Positions 47,453 to 60,063 are shown, counted from the first letter of the stretch. The stretch is DNA of 64,000 nt from Zygnema cylindricum (GCA_037447655.1 JBBHKE010002173.1:46323-110322); one strand, 5' to 3'. Made by a program: numbers and translations. The notes: a model not told the origin generated them from the letters alone.

Positions 47453-49140
47453 ATGTGATAGCATTTGTACGATATATCGAGGCCTCTGACTGATCAATAA
47501 TCGATATGTTGGATATCGAAATAATCGCGATATGATTTTACATGATACCCAACATTACCGAAAACGAAATCGGAACTTCATTTTGTGACGGTTGTAGACG
47601 CTACATAAATTTGTGACCATTCAAAATCTGTTGACGTGTATCCTTTGGTGACTTTGTAGACGCTTAGTTTTGTCTCGTTTACTTTTGACATTATAGATGT
47701 CTACGTTTTTCTAACATGGTGACGTCATGCTCATTGTGACAACTTTAGCGTCATTATTTTTAGATCTTTCTACTATGGTTTACCTATTATATTTTGTCTT
47801 TTCTCTTTATCTGTGACCAAGCATTAGTGGGAGACGCGGGGGAGAGAATACGAGGGGGGTGAACTTTTGCAACGGACCCAAGAATGTAAGTGAAGGTTCA
47901 AGCGTGACAGGTAAAAAAAAAAAGCGAGTACTATTTGCGGACTGGCCCAAAAATGTTCAAAAACTTGTGACATGTGCGAAAAACCTTTCCTGTTTGTTCT
48001 TCAAGTGTTACTTTTCCAAAATCGAGTCTCCGTTTTTAACTAGTAAGAATTTGAAGATGGGTTGGTTTGGCATAGTAATCGGTCGCAAAGAGGAATACAC
48101 TAGATAGGAGTACATTCTATGTTTCATGGTGTCAAGCCCAATGTTTCATGGTGTCAAGCCAAATATTTCATGGTGTCAAGCCCACGACGATGTGTGTCCC
48201 ATTCCTCGGTGGCAATAGTGAATGTCTTATCATTTGGGGCGTAGAAAGCTTAACGCGTTTTCGTCGTTCATTGCTTCCCTTTTTTCACAAAGCACTTGGT
48301 TCCTTTGTTCGTGGTTCCCACTTGTGACTCTTACCCGACCCCCTTAATCCCCATGGCCTTGTCCCTAAACTACTCTTATTAAGAACTCTTCCCACGTTAA
48401 AGGTGTTCCTCATAACAAAGGTGAAAGTGTAATTATCAACAAAGTTCCTTTTTTCTCTTCTATAATGAAATCCAATAAAGAATGAAAGGGGCGTGTGCGC
48501 ATCAACACAGGCCAACAACCCATCCGCATTGCGTGCATATCAACCATATTTAAAGCATATGTGAAAAATGAGAAAAATAATAACGTGGAAGTAAAGCTTG
48601 TTTATCTGAAACATAATTGCAACAACAAAATTTGTACAAAACGACAATCCTTTAATAGATATGTCAAACCTCACATGCAACCATATGATAGTGGTATAAT
48701 CCGTGAATTTGTAATATTATGCCTGACATGTGTGATTTAGGTGTTTGCAATGTGTGATTTAGGTGTCAAACATAGAACCATTGATAGGCTCCTACTATTT
48801 CAACCCTATACAACTATGTGGCCTAAGCAAAACTTGAGGCGGTAGATTCGTCGTTAGATCCGCGACCATTCTTTACTTTGTTATCGTACTAATCAACTCT
48901 AACCTATAGAAGTAAGGTATGTCTTCTTGTCTAGACTTATGAGGTGCATGTGGCCACATTCCAAAAGCATCCCCCCTTTTTTATTTGTACGTCTTTTAGT
49001 CCCAAGCTCCCCCCTGATTGGAGACTCTGTGATCCGAAATTCACCCCTATTTATATCTTTCATTTGATGTCCGACCTTAGTTTTGTTTTTGCCGAAAAGA
49101 GGGAGTATATTATTTTGAACAATGTGCTTCGATTGTGAAG
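47453..49140. other. Intergenic DNA with a small tandem repeat
   Basis: No gene recognised. At 48119-48184 a 22-bp unit (TTTCATGGTGTCAAGCC core) is repeated three times. Confidence 0.5.
48119..48184. repeat. 22-bp tandem repeat, three copies
   Basis: Three units share TTTCATGGTGTCAAGCC and differ at only a few positions. Confidence 0.9.
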
Positions 49141-50280
49141 TTTGTTTTTTTGTGAATGACCCATAGGTCGACAAGTGACACAAAGTAACAGATTTCATAG
49201 ATGGAGTGGAAATTTATTTTTTGAATAGCGAGCTAGAGAAAAACGTGTACATGAAAGAGTTAGATGGGGTGAATTCTCAACTCGGTAGGGTGTGTAAGTA
49301 TTTATATGGGTTAAGTGAAGCCACGAGAACATGGTATCAACTGCTACATAAGGTGTTGTTTAATTATGGTTTTATGCAGACTACTTTGCATTTTAGAATT
49401 TGAAAAAGTGAAAGGTGTAGGTGAATATTAAGCAAAATTTCCAATCTATGATGATGACTTTATCATGACTTCAAATAGCTTGATTTTGATTGTCGATCGA
49501 GAGGCATTTAATAGGCAACGTTTGAAGAGTGACAAATTTTGAGAGAGTTAAATAGAGTTTAAGAATGCAAGTCATTTGGAATGTGTTCGAGATAGTCCAA
49601 AACAATATTGTAAAGATGTTTTAACACAATTTTATATTTCCAATACTTTGGACTCTTCGTTGGCCCGAAAATCTAATATTATAAATAAAAAATTCGGAGA
49701 CGGTGACTGTGTCGTATTGAGAAGTAATTGGCAGTTTAATGTACGTACGCGTGAGCACACGTCCAGTTATCTCTGTTATTGTTATTGTTGTCAACACATA
49801 TTGCGAAGCGCCGAAGAAGCCTCATTGGAAGGCAATTAATTGTATCTTTCGTTATTTGGTTGACACAGAGAGTATCAGATTGTTGTTTAAAATTTTGAGT
49901 TTTCAATTATTATGATGCAGATTGGGGAGGCGGTTATGATTTCAAAATTTGATTTCTAATTATGCATTTGTTTTCAGTGTAGTCGTTAGTTGGTGGAGTT
50001 TTCGGTCGTAATAACTATGGCATGAAGTTTTATATGGGTTGAATATATGGCCGTTTTTCGTGCGATTAAGGTTGTAATTTGGTTGAAATAAAAGAGTTAA
50101 GCATTTCAGTTTAATGTATGAAAGTCATTTTTTATAGCGTGAGTTCGATGACATTAATTCACAAGAGGACAAAGCACATAAAAATTAAACGTCATTTCAT
50201 TGGAGATTTAATGAGAGTTAAAGAACTTAAATTTGGTAATTGAACTACCGTAGAGGGAACACTTCACATGCGCATTGAGT
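49140..50280 (+). pseudogene. Highly decayed Ty1/copia RT-RNase H remnant
   Basis: The plus strand shows, in changing frames, YFLNSELEKNVYM and VCKYLYGLSEATRTWYQLLH (copia RT), then EASLEAINCIFRYLV and YYDADWGG (connection/RNase H), then HKRTKHIKIKRHFI. Many stops and frameshifts. Distinct from the 11.5-17.8 kb family and closer to the remnant at 9.2-9.7 kb. Confidence 0.75.
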
Positions 50281-51350
50281 CAACATGATATTGTTGGTCG
50301 AGACGACGCTACGCGATTGGACTATTTTAAGTCGTGAACCATTTGGAGGTTCACGCGTTCACACGTAGATAGGAAGGGTTTTAATCCGTAGGTTATAGAT
50401 TATGTAACGTAGGGCATAGGATTCTGACCGCCTATTGGCTGAATCCAAACTAGACGCAAATACTTACATAGCACGCTGTAATCTTATTGGCTTGTTTTGC
50501 TAAGCGTAGGCTTTGGTACTTAGTTGATTTGAGATGATTTCCTGCACACAATTTTCAAATGCACGAATAATTGTTTTCGGTATTGAATATTTTCTGCAAA
50601 CCATCATTTTCTTTGTAATATTGTCCGGACAGCTTATAGGCGATTTTCTACCTTGGCGTGAAGCGTCTAGTTTCTTACATTATCAATCTCTCGTAAAGCC
50701 TTACATATTAATCTATACGGGTTCGGCCAAGACCTACACGGTTTCCCTTCAACTCCTTTCGTCCTTTTGAGTGGATTTCAATTGCCATCTCACGACACAA
50801 ACTTCTTTTCTCGGCTGTGGCTGAATCTTAATTAGTGTGGAAATTGCATATTGGGAATATTGTTTTGTTGTTTTATTGCTTGTAACTCTGCGTTATCTTC
50901 TATTTGTCTTTTGCGCACCCTTTGAGTTTGGTTTTCTCAAACCTCATAAGTGTTTTGCATATTGTCATTTTCAGTTTTTGTTTTCCGTCTCATTTGTTTC
51001 TATTTCGATTTATTCTCTTTAAGTCTAAATTCAGATTGTCTTTGATAGGATAACTCTTGCAAGGAATATAAACAGACCGTGGGGCCTAGTGGCCATCCAT
51101 CGGCTTAGTAAAATAAACCGACCTGACCAAAACCTTCTAAGTCGTCGACCTTTCTCTTTCTTCCACCTTTTCGTTGTTGTATTTATCCATTTTTCACTTT
51201 TATGTCTTATTTCGTTCACAATAGCTTTTCATCATTTGGGTTTAAGTGGAGCAGAGCTGATGATATTGCATGCAACTTCACGTTATTTAACACATGCACT
51301 ACAACACTTTATACTCTTTAAAATAAGATTAAGGATATGTTCACCTTTAT
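50281..51350. other. Intergenic DNA, no gene recognised
   Basis: No family resemblance in any frame. Small open frames at 50534-50770, 50837-51022 and 51089-51352 are AT-rich and unsupported. Confidence 0.4.
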
Positions 51351-51351
51351 A

Positions 51352-51640
51352 GCTTGCAGTTTTTGGGAAAGGTAATATGTGGGCTTTACCTTGAGCACAT
51401 CCACTACATTCATCCAAGGTCTTATTATCCCCAAAATGAATCCTCTCAACTACTCCCATTTTTTTCATTTCTCTCAATCTTTTTAGATGGACATGCCCTA
51501 ATCTTTATGCCAAATCATCAAGTTTTTTAAACCCCCGCCATTACTCAAATTCAGCCTAGACTTTCTTTAGCTACCCTTTTCAGCTGTGAAATATACGTCA
51601 TCCTCATAGCTAGCAACAAAGAATCCTTTCTTAGTACTTT
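51352..51640 (-). pseudogene. Copia gag-pre-integrase fragment
   Basis: The minus-strand translation REMKKMGVVERIHFGDNK then ECSGCAQGKAHILPFPKTAS matches the 15.1-15.4 kb part of the copia element in the same orientation. A stop and small indels upstream show decay. It covers only the zinc-binding, pre-integrase region. Confidence 0.8.
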
Positions 51641-53217
51641 GATATCTTAAGCAAAAGATATTCACTCTTAATAATTCACAAAACATAAATCATTACACAG
51701 CGGAAGCTCATAAAAGACAAGAGGAATATTCAACCAAAAAAAATTTTAAGTGTTCTTGGCCGAAGCCTCTTTACAACATCTCTCTTCTCTTTAAATAATC
51801 TCTTACTCCAAGATTAATCCTCTATGATTCAATCATATGATATTTAATACTTTGCACATGTACATTGCTGCCTATATACTCGCTACTCTACACTAAGAGA
51901 CAACAAGATAAGACAAGCAGAACTTAGCGTAGCGACGAAGTCTGTCTCTAGCTGACTGTACACTCTTCAGTGAAAGTTCCACGAAGGAAGGGCGCACACG
52001 CTTCTTCCTTCGAAACGACACTCCAAACGTTGACTCAAACACGTGTCGCTTTAAGAACACACCTGCACGCAAATTGAAACACCTGCGCACGAAACAAACA
52101 AGTGACGCGAAACGAAATATTATGTTTCGTTCGCGGACAACAAAAGTACCGTCGCGTAACGACATCGTACTTTTTGTATGATGACGGGACAGTTCGCGTC
52201 AAACAAATATAAGTTGGTATGACGCTTCGCGAAATGTCGCGAAAACTACAATAATCCAACAATTCGTAGTGAAGTGTTAAGAAGGCAGGTTTTCTGTGCG
52301 GTGTATTCTAGTGTGTTTTTATTGGTGTTTTGTTTTACGACTAAGTTATGGTTTAGTATTGAGTGAGACAGTTATAGTGAGAGCTTGTAAGGAAAAAGCT
52401 TTGGCGTAATATAGTTGTACATTGGCCGATGTGTGATGGGATACCTTGTGAGTGATTCATCCGTGAATGATTAAGATGTGTGAATGAGTTGCTAGCTGTG
52501 CTTTTTTTTTAGATCCTTCCAAATTTTCCCATAAGGAGCCACGTCAATTTATAGTAGTAAGTTATAATGGAGTGTTAACTCTAAAAATTTACAAACTCTA
52601 TCGATGTGTGGTGAACCTCGCAATTGAATCGCTTGCTGGCATAGCATCACGATACCCGATTTTTCCTCTAGACATCGTAGCGCATCCCACCGTATCAACA
52701 TCATAAAACTGAAAGGGATTCGGTGCGCATCGCAAAACCGCATTTGTCCATCAGCGTATCGGGATGCGATGTGGCATGATATACACACCATTCACCATGC
52801 GCTTTAATTTTATTATTTGTAAACAATGTGGATAGTGATATGGCCGGCTAGCCGCGTGGAGGCATGAACCACCGAAAAAGTGACAAAATTGGGTTCCGGC
52901 CTCTGCCGAACAAAGGGCGAAGCGACCGACCACGCATATTGTACGGAATTGTCTGGACGCCCGGCAGCTTTGTAGGTTGAAATCTGAGAATTTCAAGAAG
53001 GTTGAGAAGCTGAGAATTTCAAATGACGGCAGACGGCTATGAACCGGCTCTCGCGCGGCAGGCAGTGTACGGAATCTCGAGTTTTCAAGCCCGGCGACTA
53101 TAGAACCAGTAGGGTACGGTACTATTCTGGACGCGTTTGTTAGAAGGTATTTGTACGACAACGAATCAAAATCAAATTGTTAAGGGACACGGGAGTACAG
53201 TTCAGTACACCGCGCAT
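51641..53217. other. Repeat-like intergenic DNA, possible LTR fragments
   Basis: 51900-52260 has runs of GACGCG/ACGAAAC-type sequence resembling 8930-9190. 52330-52500 resembles part of the LTR fragment at 45.6-45.8 kb. No gene was recognised. Confidence 0.35.
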
Positions 53218-53823
53218 CGTAATTAGAGTAATGAAAAAATTAGAGTAAAAAAACAAAAAAAAACAATTAGAGTAATGAACTCTAATTTATGTGATATAAC
53301 TTTTTCACAGTCGAAGTTTACTCTAATTTATTTAAGTACTCTATATTGGGTTATGTCGGCAATAAATATCCGCGTTGAAACTAAAAACACTAAATTACGT
53401 GGACGTACAAAATCTGTCAGTCCGCATAGTTTTGACGTCATTATGACGCTAGTATTATTTGTCGCGCTGAATGTCAGTTAATGTTCACACTGACGACGAT
53501 GCTGTCGACGGACGAGAGTTATGCGAACGACTTTTTTTCGATGTGATTCATTTTTCGCTTAGTCCGATTTCACGTGCGAGCGCGATTGTATTAAATCATT
53601 ATTTGTACTTTTTTACTTAAAAAAGTACAGTTTTGCACGGTCGAACTTCGTCCGTACTCCACACTATTTAAAAAGAACCTATATTACAATTCTGTTACGC
53701 TAATTAAACTTACCTAAATTATAATAATGAAAAAATTAGAATCATTTACTCTATTTGATGTCATAGAGTCGAAATTTCGAGCGACCGAATTAGAGTAATT
53801 TACTCTAATTACGATTCGCGGTG
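53218..53823. mobile_element. Long CACCG-family element, 606 bp, TA target duplication
   Basis: Termini CACCGCGCATCGTAATTAGA and TCTAATTACGATTCGCGGTG, flanked by TA (53216-53217 and 53824-53825). The interior carries several ACTCTAATT words and no transposase-like frame. It is the intact relative of the truncated copy at 10905. Confidence 0.8.
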
Positions 53824-53825
53824 TA

Positions 53826-54154
53826 CTGTACTTTCCTCCCCCCTCTCAAACAAAAAAGCTGACCAGTATATTCATGTTATTTAAATCATTATCGATTACG
53901 ACAAGTTTAAAGGAAGGCTCTCTGTTCTAAAGGACATTTTCCTCAATTTCCTGGCATTTGCCATTTTGTAACAGAGAGATTTTCGTTTTAAAATGTCTAG
54001 TGTAACCGAGAGCTCCTCCAAAATGTTCACTTGTAGCAGAGAGCCCTTTGTTAAGTTTGTCGTTTGCGGTAATGGTTCGAGTAACAGAATCCTGTCGGGG
54101 TGATGTTCCATCGAGTGACTTCTGTCACGAGATGACGTTCCATCCGTCAGCTTA
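53826..54154. other. Spacer, no gene recognised
   Basis: No recognisable coding or RNA gene. A phrase related to GAGAGCCCTTTGTTA occurs again near 55440-55460. Confidence 0.4.
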
Positions 54155-54932
54155 GGGTGCGTCTCCATGTGCCAAAGTAAGGGTTTTTTTCTGTCGTTTT
54201 CCTGTAAAACTTAGAGCCGTACCGCCTAAGTTTCAACCGTACAAAAAAGTAGAAGAAAGTAAAAGTACATTTTGCGTCATCATCGAATCTAGGATGTACT
54301 ACATGTTGTCGTCTTGTGTTCTTCGACCTACGGACACGCCAAAAAACGTCATTATCAAACTTTTATTTAAAACAAAAGGACGAACTGTTTTAAAACAAAG
54401 TATTTTCGAAAAAAATAGGAACACGTATTCGCACGTGTAATTTTTTTTACAAAAATTTCAAACGAATTCAAGCGACGGCGAAAGGTACACTATTCGTTAT
54501 GTTTTGTGCGTTTGCGTTCAGGTACGGGGAGGCAAAGTACACAATTTGTTCGGTTTTGTCCGTTTGGGCTTGGTACGGATTTTATTTCCCCAGGGGTCTC
54601 AAGATTCCGATGCCATTTCACGTCGACCGTACGGGCGACGCAAAGGCAAAGTACATCTTCTTCAACCGTGGAAGGGCACAGGCTGGAAGGCGGTACGTCT
54701 ACAATGTCACGAAAACTCATGCGACGTCACAAGCAGTTACAAAAAATAACGTGCGTCATCACAGATTGTACACGTTGATTGCCGTCATGGGCAATGTCAG
54801 CGTATACAATCATCACACCCTCAAGTAACTATTTCGTTGTTACACATAGGGACACTTGAAATCCGGGTCCGGCGAATCTGCGCTAAAAAACAAAGTAAAT
54901 TCTCAAAGTTTGAAGTACATAGAGACGCACCC
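54155..54932. mobile_element. GGGTGCGTCTC element, 778 bp, TTA target duplication
   Basis: Left GGGTGCGTCTCCATGTGCC and right (reverse complement) GGGTGCGTCTCTATGTAC, flanked by TTA on both sides (54152-54154, 54933-54935). Target and GGG start suggest a PIF/Harbinger-type non-autonomous element. No transposase. Confidence 0.8.
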
Positions 54933-54935
54933 TTA

Positions 54936-56126
54936 TGCGGTCAATATTACCGAGTGTGAAATTTTGGACGAGGGGCCATCGTGACGTAGGCTACACCGGA
55001 TATTGAAATTTTAAAAGATTCTAAGAACCGACCAATTTTAATCGAATCTTATGACGTACCATGTACTGTAATTGCATACTATGTACTTGCATACCAGGTT
55101 CATTGCACCAAATCATTGCACCACCGTAATCATTACTCTTACGCGGTAAACCACGAATATGTGAAACTTTGTTGCGGAATTTGCGATGATATGGGTCCAA
55201 AATGGGGAGAAAAAACAATCAAAAAACCCTAAAAAGCCCTAAAAAACCCTAAGAAACCTTACAAGAAAGAACTCTTCTCACGATTGCGCAGTTCAAGAAC
55301 TAGCACCTTGGAACCCCATATACTGTTCCGTTACCGAAAGAATGTGCGCAACCGACGACGTGACTCGATGGAACATCGCCCTTGGTCGTTTTTTTTGTTT
55401 GAAAGGAAAACTGCTCGCGGGTCCGTTAACTTTTCTTGGGGCTAACGAAAGGCTCTCTCCGTAACAATGGACATTTGTCCGTACTAGTCGTTATTAATGC
55501 TAATAGCGACTCACGTGCTGCTGTACTTCACATTAACCATAATTTTGGGGAATGATTACCACCGTCCGATGGATCCGATTGCACGTTTGTAATCATAACG
55601 ACTGACGCGCATGGGCAATTTTCATGATCTGAAAATCAGAATTGGAAACAAAAAGTATCCTCGAAGCGGCTTTTCCCCGAGTGAAAGAGTGTGACATTAA
55701 TTTGGATTTTAGCTGTCGTGGTATGAAACAAATTTGGCATCTAATGCCAGCTGTTCCGTTAATTTGAAGACCTTCCAAAATGTGAAATTTCAAATTTGCT
55801 ACGGACGAGGAAAGGGAGCTCAACGATTGGCAATAAATGCGTCATCATGAAAGATAATCCGGCCGTGATCTCCATTTTTGGCACTTTCTGAGCATGAACA
55901 CTGTAGCGATACCTGTTCCGATTCAGTACGGAGTCTCATTCCGAGCCTTTGTTCACCACCGACAAAGTCTCGTTCTGAGCTTTTGATTCGACAAAGGAAA
56001 CGTGTGGCGGAGAGCACTTGCGGCTATCGAATCTTGTCGTCCTGGTAATCCGTACTAGGTATATTTTTGACAGCCTGTCATTCATTATTATATGTACTTA
56101 AATGTACGGTCGTTTTCCAAGATTTA
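54936..56126. other. Spacer with degenerate CCCTAAA words
   Basis: At about 55227-55256 CCCTAAAAAG and CCCTAAGAAA units resemble degenerate plant telomere repeats. No gene recognised. Confidence 0.4.
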
Positions 56127-57635
56127 GGGTGCGTCTCTATGTACTTCAAACTTAGAGAATTTTATTTGTTTTTTAGCGCAGATCCGGCGGACCCGGATTT
56201 CGGGTGTCTCTATGTGTACCAAACGAAGTTGTCACTTAAGGGCGTGACGATTGTATACGTCGACAATGCCCGTGACGGCTGTCGACAGTGTACAATCTGT
56301 GATGACGCACAAAATTGTAAAAAATTGCCCTTAGGGTAGAATTCCATTAGACGAAAAGTGTGGTTCGTTACTGGACGCCGTACAAGTTCGTACAGATTCG
56401 TACCACGCCGTACCTTTTTTTTTTTTTTGTCAGACGAAATATCGTTACTGGAAAGCTGTGAGGAAGCTCCAATGATATAGGCGTAATTCCTGGCCGTTGG
56501 ATATTCCACTTTTTCAGATCCGCGAAGCAATCGCGCACATCATCCAGTGTGACGATACTCTCCTCGCGAGGAGAGTTGCACGATACTAGACGTGTACCAT
56601 TGGTACACGTGAAAAAGCAAAAAAATATCCGCTTTGAACAAGCGATCACGGGTCTACACGTCGTATAGGCCATGTGCCTACATCGTACGGTCCATGTGCC
56701 GCCTGCCACGCTGGATGCAGGTGAGCCGAAAAATATTTTGGCACTCTCCATCTGACATCCACCGACATTCAAAGTTTGCCGCGACCTTCAAAGTTTGCCG
56801 CGTCTTTTTGCCATTCCGTTTCAAAATTTTGATTTCCATTTTCAAAATAAAAAATTTGGCCGCAAACTTTATGTACGGATCATTAACTACCTCCGGTCGT
56901 ACAGATATTTCGTTCTGACTTTCCGTTTGAAGATTCTCTTTAAGATTTTCAAATCTGGACTCTAACCTACGTGGCGCCAATCATAATTGAGGAAGGTTTG
57001 TTACTAGCCCGACAAAATGGAATAGTCTTCCAGTAAACGCTGCTAGTAGAATTTTCCGTACATTTACTGGGACCTCCTAATGGAATTCTACCCTTGGAAC
57101 GTCGCGAGAATGCGAGGCTGCGTGAGAGAGGCGGCGTGTGCGACTTATTGGGGCGCCCTCAGAGATTTCTCAGGATTTCGTCAAATGGCATCCGAATTTT
57201 CAGACCCTTGGAATGCAAAAGTTCGTACCAAACGAAACGCGACAAAACACAACAAATTGTGTAGTTTGATGGACGCAAACAAACAAAATATACCGAATAG
57301 TGTACCTTTCGCCGTCGCTTGAATTTGTTTGAAATTTTTGTAAAAAACTTTCCTAGTGCGAATATGTGTTTTTATTTGTTCCTGAAAAATACTTTGTTTT
57401 AAAACACACCGGCCCTGTATTTTAAAGAAATGTTTGAAGATGACGTTTTTTGGCGTGGCCGTGGGTCGAAGAACACAAGACGACAACATGTAGTGCATCT
57501 TAAATTCGATGATGACGCAAAATGTACTTCTATTTTTTCTATTTTTTGCACGGTTGAAACTTACGCGGTACGGCTCTAAGTTTTACACAAAAACGAAAGA
57601 AAAAAACCCTTGATTTAGCACACAAAGACGCACCC
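56127..57635. mobile_element. GGGTGCGTCTC element carrying a nested element
   Basis: Left end GGGTGCGTCTCTATGTAC after TTA (56124-56126); right end reads AAAGACGCACCC. The interior is related to 54155-54932 in the opposite orientation. A 760-bp Harbinger-like element is inserted at 56334-57093; without it the length is about 749 bp, close to the other copy. The right-hand TTA is not preserved. Confidence 0.7.
56334..57093. mobile_element. Harbinger-like element, 760 bp, nested
   Basis: Termini GGGTAGAATTCCATTAG and exact reverse complement, flanked by TTA (56331-56333) and TTG (57094-57096). Contains the perfect 20-nt palindrome ACTCTCCTCGCGAGGAGAGT at 56557-56576. Confidence 0.8.
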
Positions 57636-58240
57636 GCAGAACTTTTGGTCTACGCGAGGAAAAGCAAAGGGCTTGAAGATAAGCCCTAGCCAATGACATG
57701 TCATGAGACGCTCTTTTGAAAAACGCGACAAAATAGGGTACTTGCGCATGTGGTAAAGTTACACTTATTACGGAGTATTGATTAGGTACGGAGAATCTTC
57801 GCTAAAAACAAAGTTACAAGACTAAAGTTTCGGTTACATGCTAAATTACCAATAAACATGGGAAAGCTCGGAAGCCGCGGAAAATCGCGCGTACCTGTTA
57901 TTTTTTTACATGTGTAATTCAAAAACAAGAAAAAAGAAACCAAGCTTCCTTACCCGTGAACTTTCGAGAAGCGTCCTTGGCTGTCAAAAGAACGAATACA
58001 ATTCGCCCGGTGCAATCTGACGTCAATCTGAATTTCAGAGTTTAATTAATGCCAAAAATAATTGATCCGGTTAAAGCGGCTGAAATAAAAGTTTTTTCAC
58101 ATGTTTTTGTCGTACTATTTTTCCTTTTATTTTATAGGCCAAGAGGTGAATACGAATGGCCAAAATTATGACGCGGTTCATGCAAATGAACCATCATCGT
58201 TCCTCGCCCCAAAAAAGCATCCCATGGGATGGGATATCCT
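57636..58240. other. Spacer with one exon-like piece
   Basis: At 58136 a TTTTATTTTATAG acceptor-like sequence precedes an open stretch starting AAGAGGTGAATACG. No family resemblance, so it is not called a gene. Confidence 0.3.
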
Positions 58241-58294
58241 CAACCCTAACCCAAACCCTAACCCAAACCCTAACCTAAACCCTAACCCAAACCC
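58241..58294. repeat. Interstitial telomere-like repeat, left part
   Basis: Alternating CCCTAAC and CCAAA/CCTAAA units, close to the plant telomere unit CCCTAAA. Confidence 0.8.
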
Positions 58295-59426
58295 AGTTGA
58301 TAATTGTGTATTATCAAGGTTTATATTAGGATAGAAAAAGGCAAATGTAGTCTGCCTCTAACTCCCTTCTCTAAGCCCCCACACTTGTAGTCAGTAAAGG
58401 CTGGATAAGGAGACAGAGCCATGACTCCTTATGCCCTCTAGAGAGACACCAAGTAGACTTAGTAGGTTTTACTAAAAAGTGATTTGACGGACCCAGGAAT
58501 TGATCCCGATACTTACCGTCCGTCAAGTCACCTGTAGCTCTTAGCTTTGTCCCTTAAGCCAAACTAGTGTTACAATAGCATTTGATAAAATTACATGTAG
58601 ACTAATTCGTTTAACGAGAAATAAATACGTAGTGCATAGATACAGTTTCATATAGTACGGAGTACGGTACGATGACGAAACAAATACCGCGCATCAATTT
58701 TCGACGGCTATAATTAAATGTCGGTTTGGATCGAACGGCCGCGATAAATGCCGAGATCGCGGAATAGGTTTTTGGCGGTTAGCGGTCACAGCCACGTTAA
58801 CTGACACGTGGCACAACCACATTGGCTTGCGGCATCTCCGGGGATTATACGAACAAATCCGAATATGCCATGTATCGACTTTTTGGCCATGTCGTACGAT
58901 GACCGTACAAAAGGTACACCGGCACCTGTACCTTTATGTACTATACAGTGCTGCGATTAGTCCGTACCTCAGTACTAGAGGGTTTAGAGAGGGGTTTTAG
59001 GACTTATAATATTTTGGTAGGTAGCCCACCTCTCTCCTAGAGAGCATCAATATAAATCGGCAAACTTTGCCATTTAATATCAACTAATTTAGTTGACCAT
59101 TTTCAGTGATTCTTTTTGTTACGGACTCAAAGGAGTCTAGGCTACACAATGATGTAGTCAGTCAGAGTGTTTGCCTGCCAAGGTGGCTACATTTCTATGG
59201 GAAAGTCAAAGTGGGGAAAGTTATCTAAAACTCATATTCCAACTTTGCATTATGTGATGGAACTGAGCACACAAAAAGTCTTATTTCACAGGGGTGAACT
59301 TGTAATGGGGTTTTGATTGTCAAGGGGTCAATCATTTGGGTTTATATATACTTGGAGCAGGCACTATCTAGATTAGCTTCTTTGGACCTACAAATTCTGT
59401 GTGGCAATGGAGCCCATAGAATTACA
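58295..59426 (+). repeat. Solo copia LTR inside the telomere-like array
   Basis: Begins near TTGATAATTG and ends ATAGAATTACA. The internal order matches the LTRs of the 11.5-17.8 kb element: AGTCTGCCTC, tRNA-like stretch, GTACACCGG, the TTTTAGGACTTATAATATTTT and GGTAGG blocks, and TTCTGTGTGGCAATGGAGCC near the end. No internal region. AACCC lies on both sides, but in this periodic sequence that is weak evidence for a target duplication. Confidence 0.7.
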
Positions 59427-59511
59427 AACCCTACACCAAACCCTAACCCTAAGCTGAACCCTACCCCAAACCCTAACCGAAACCCTAACCCAAACCGTAA
59501 CCCGAACACTT
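59427..59511. repeat. Interstitial telomere-like repeat, right part
   Basis: CCCTAACCC and CCAAACCCTAA units with variants (CCGTAACCC, CCCTAAGCTGAA) continue the array from before the LTR. Confidence 0.8.
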
Positions 59512-59729
59512 AGGGGCTCGGCTCTTTTTGGGGTATTGTCGGTCCTAAAGTTAGGTACTGATCACAATGAACTAATGGTAGGGCGTACAAAAAATGTATA
59601 TTACTGTACTGTAGCGTCCTTGCTACAAGATATATTTTGCGTTGTACGACTCACTTTTCATGAAGAGTTCGGTTGAGCGTGTTAGGTGGTAGTACTCTTT
59701 TCTAGTTTCTTTTTTCACCGAGAACACTA
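59512..59729. other. Spacer, no gene recognised
   Basis: Nothing recognised. Confidence 0.4.
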
Positions 59730-59947
59730 CACCGTGAATTGTTATTAGTGTTAATGTTTTTTTTGCCACTTAAAAACATATTTTTTACGTACACAATTGT
59801 CGAATTGTGTATCCGAGGGTTGCGATTGAAAGGCCAGATTCTCAGCTTCCGATTGGCGGTCTCAAATTGAAAATTAGACAAATGTGTAGGGAGAAAAGAT
59901 TTTTTCAAGCGGCTAAAAATTATTAACCCTAATAGTGATACACGGTG
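59730..59947. mobile_element. MITE of the CACCG family, 218 bp, TA target duplication
   Basis: Termini CACCGTGAATTGTTATTAGT and CTAATAGTGATACACGGTG, TA on both sides (59728-59729, 59948-59949). Closely related to 61178-61393. Confidence 0.85.
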
Positions 59948-60063
59948 TACTGAATTGTAGTATTTTGCGTTTTTTTGAACAACTGGTACAAGCTTCCAAC
60001 AAAATAGCGAAATTTAAAAATCTTTTAGCACCAAGATTTGCGGGCTCAGCTAAAAAGTTAACA

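Noticed and set aside
54499-54828. Overlapping open frames of 81-109 codons
   Set aside because: They lie inside a 778-bp non-autonomous element; three frames are open at once, and none resembles a transposase.
58101-58334. Open frame with Asn-Pro repeats
   Set aside because: NPNP repeats are the translation of CCCTAACCCAAA telomere-like units.
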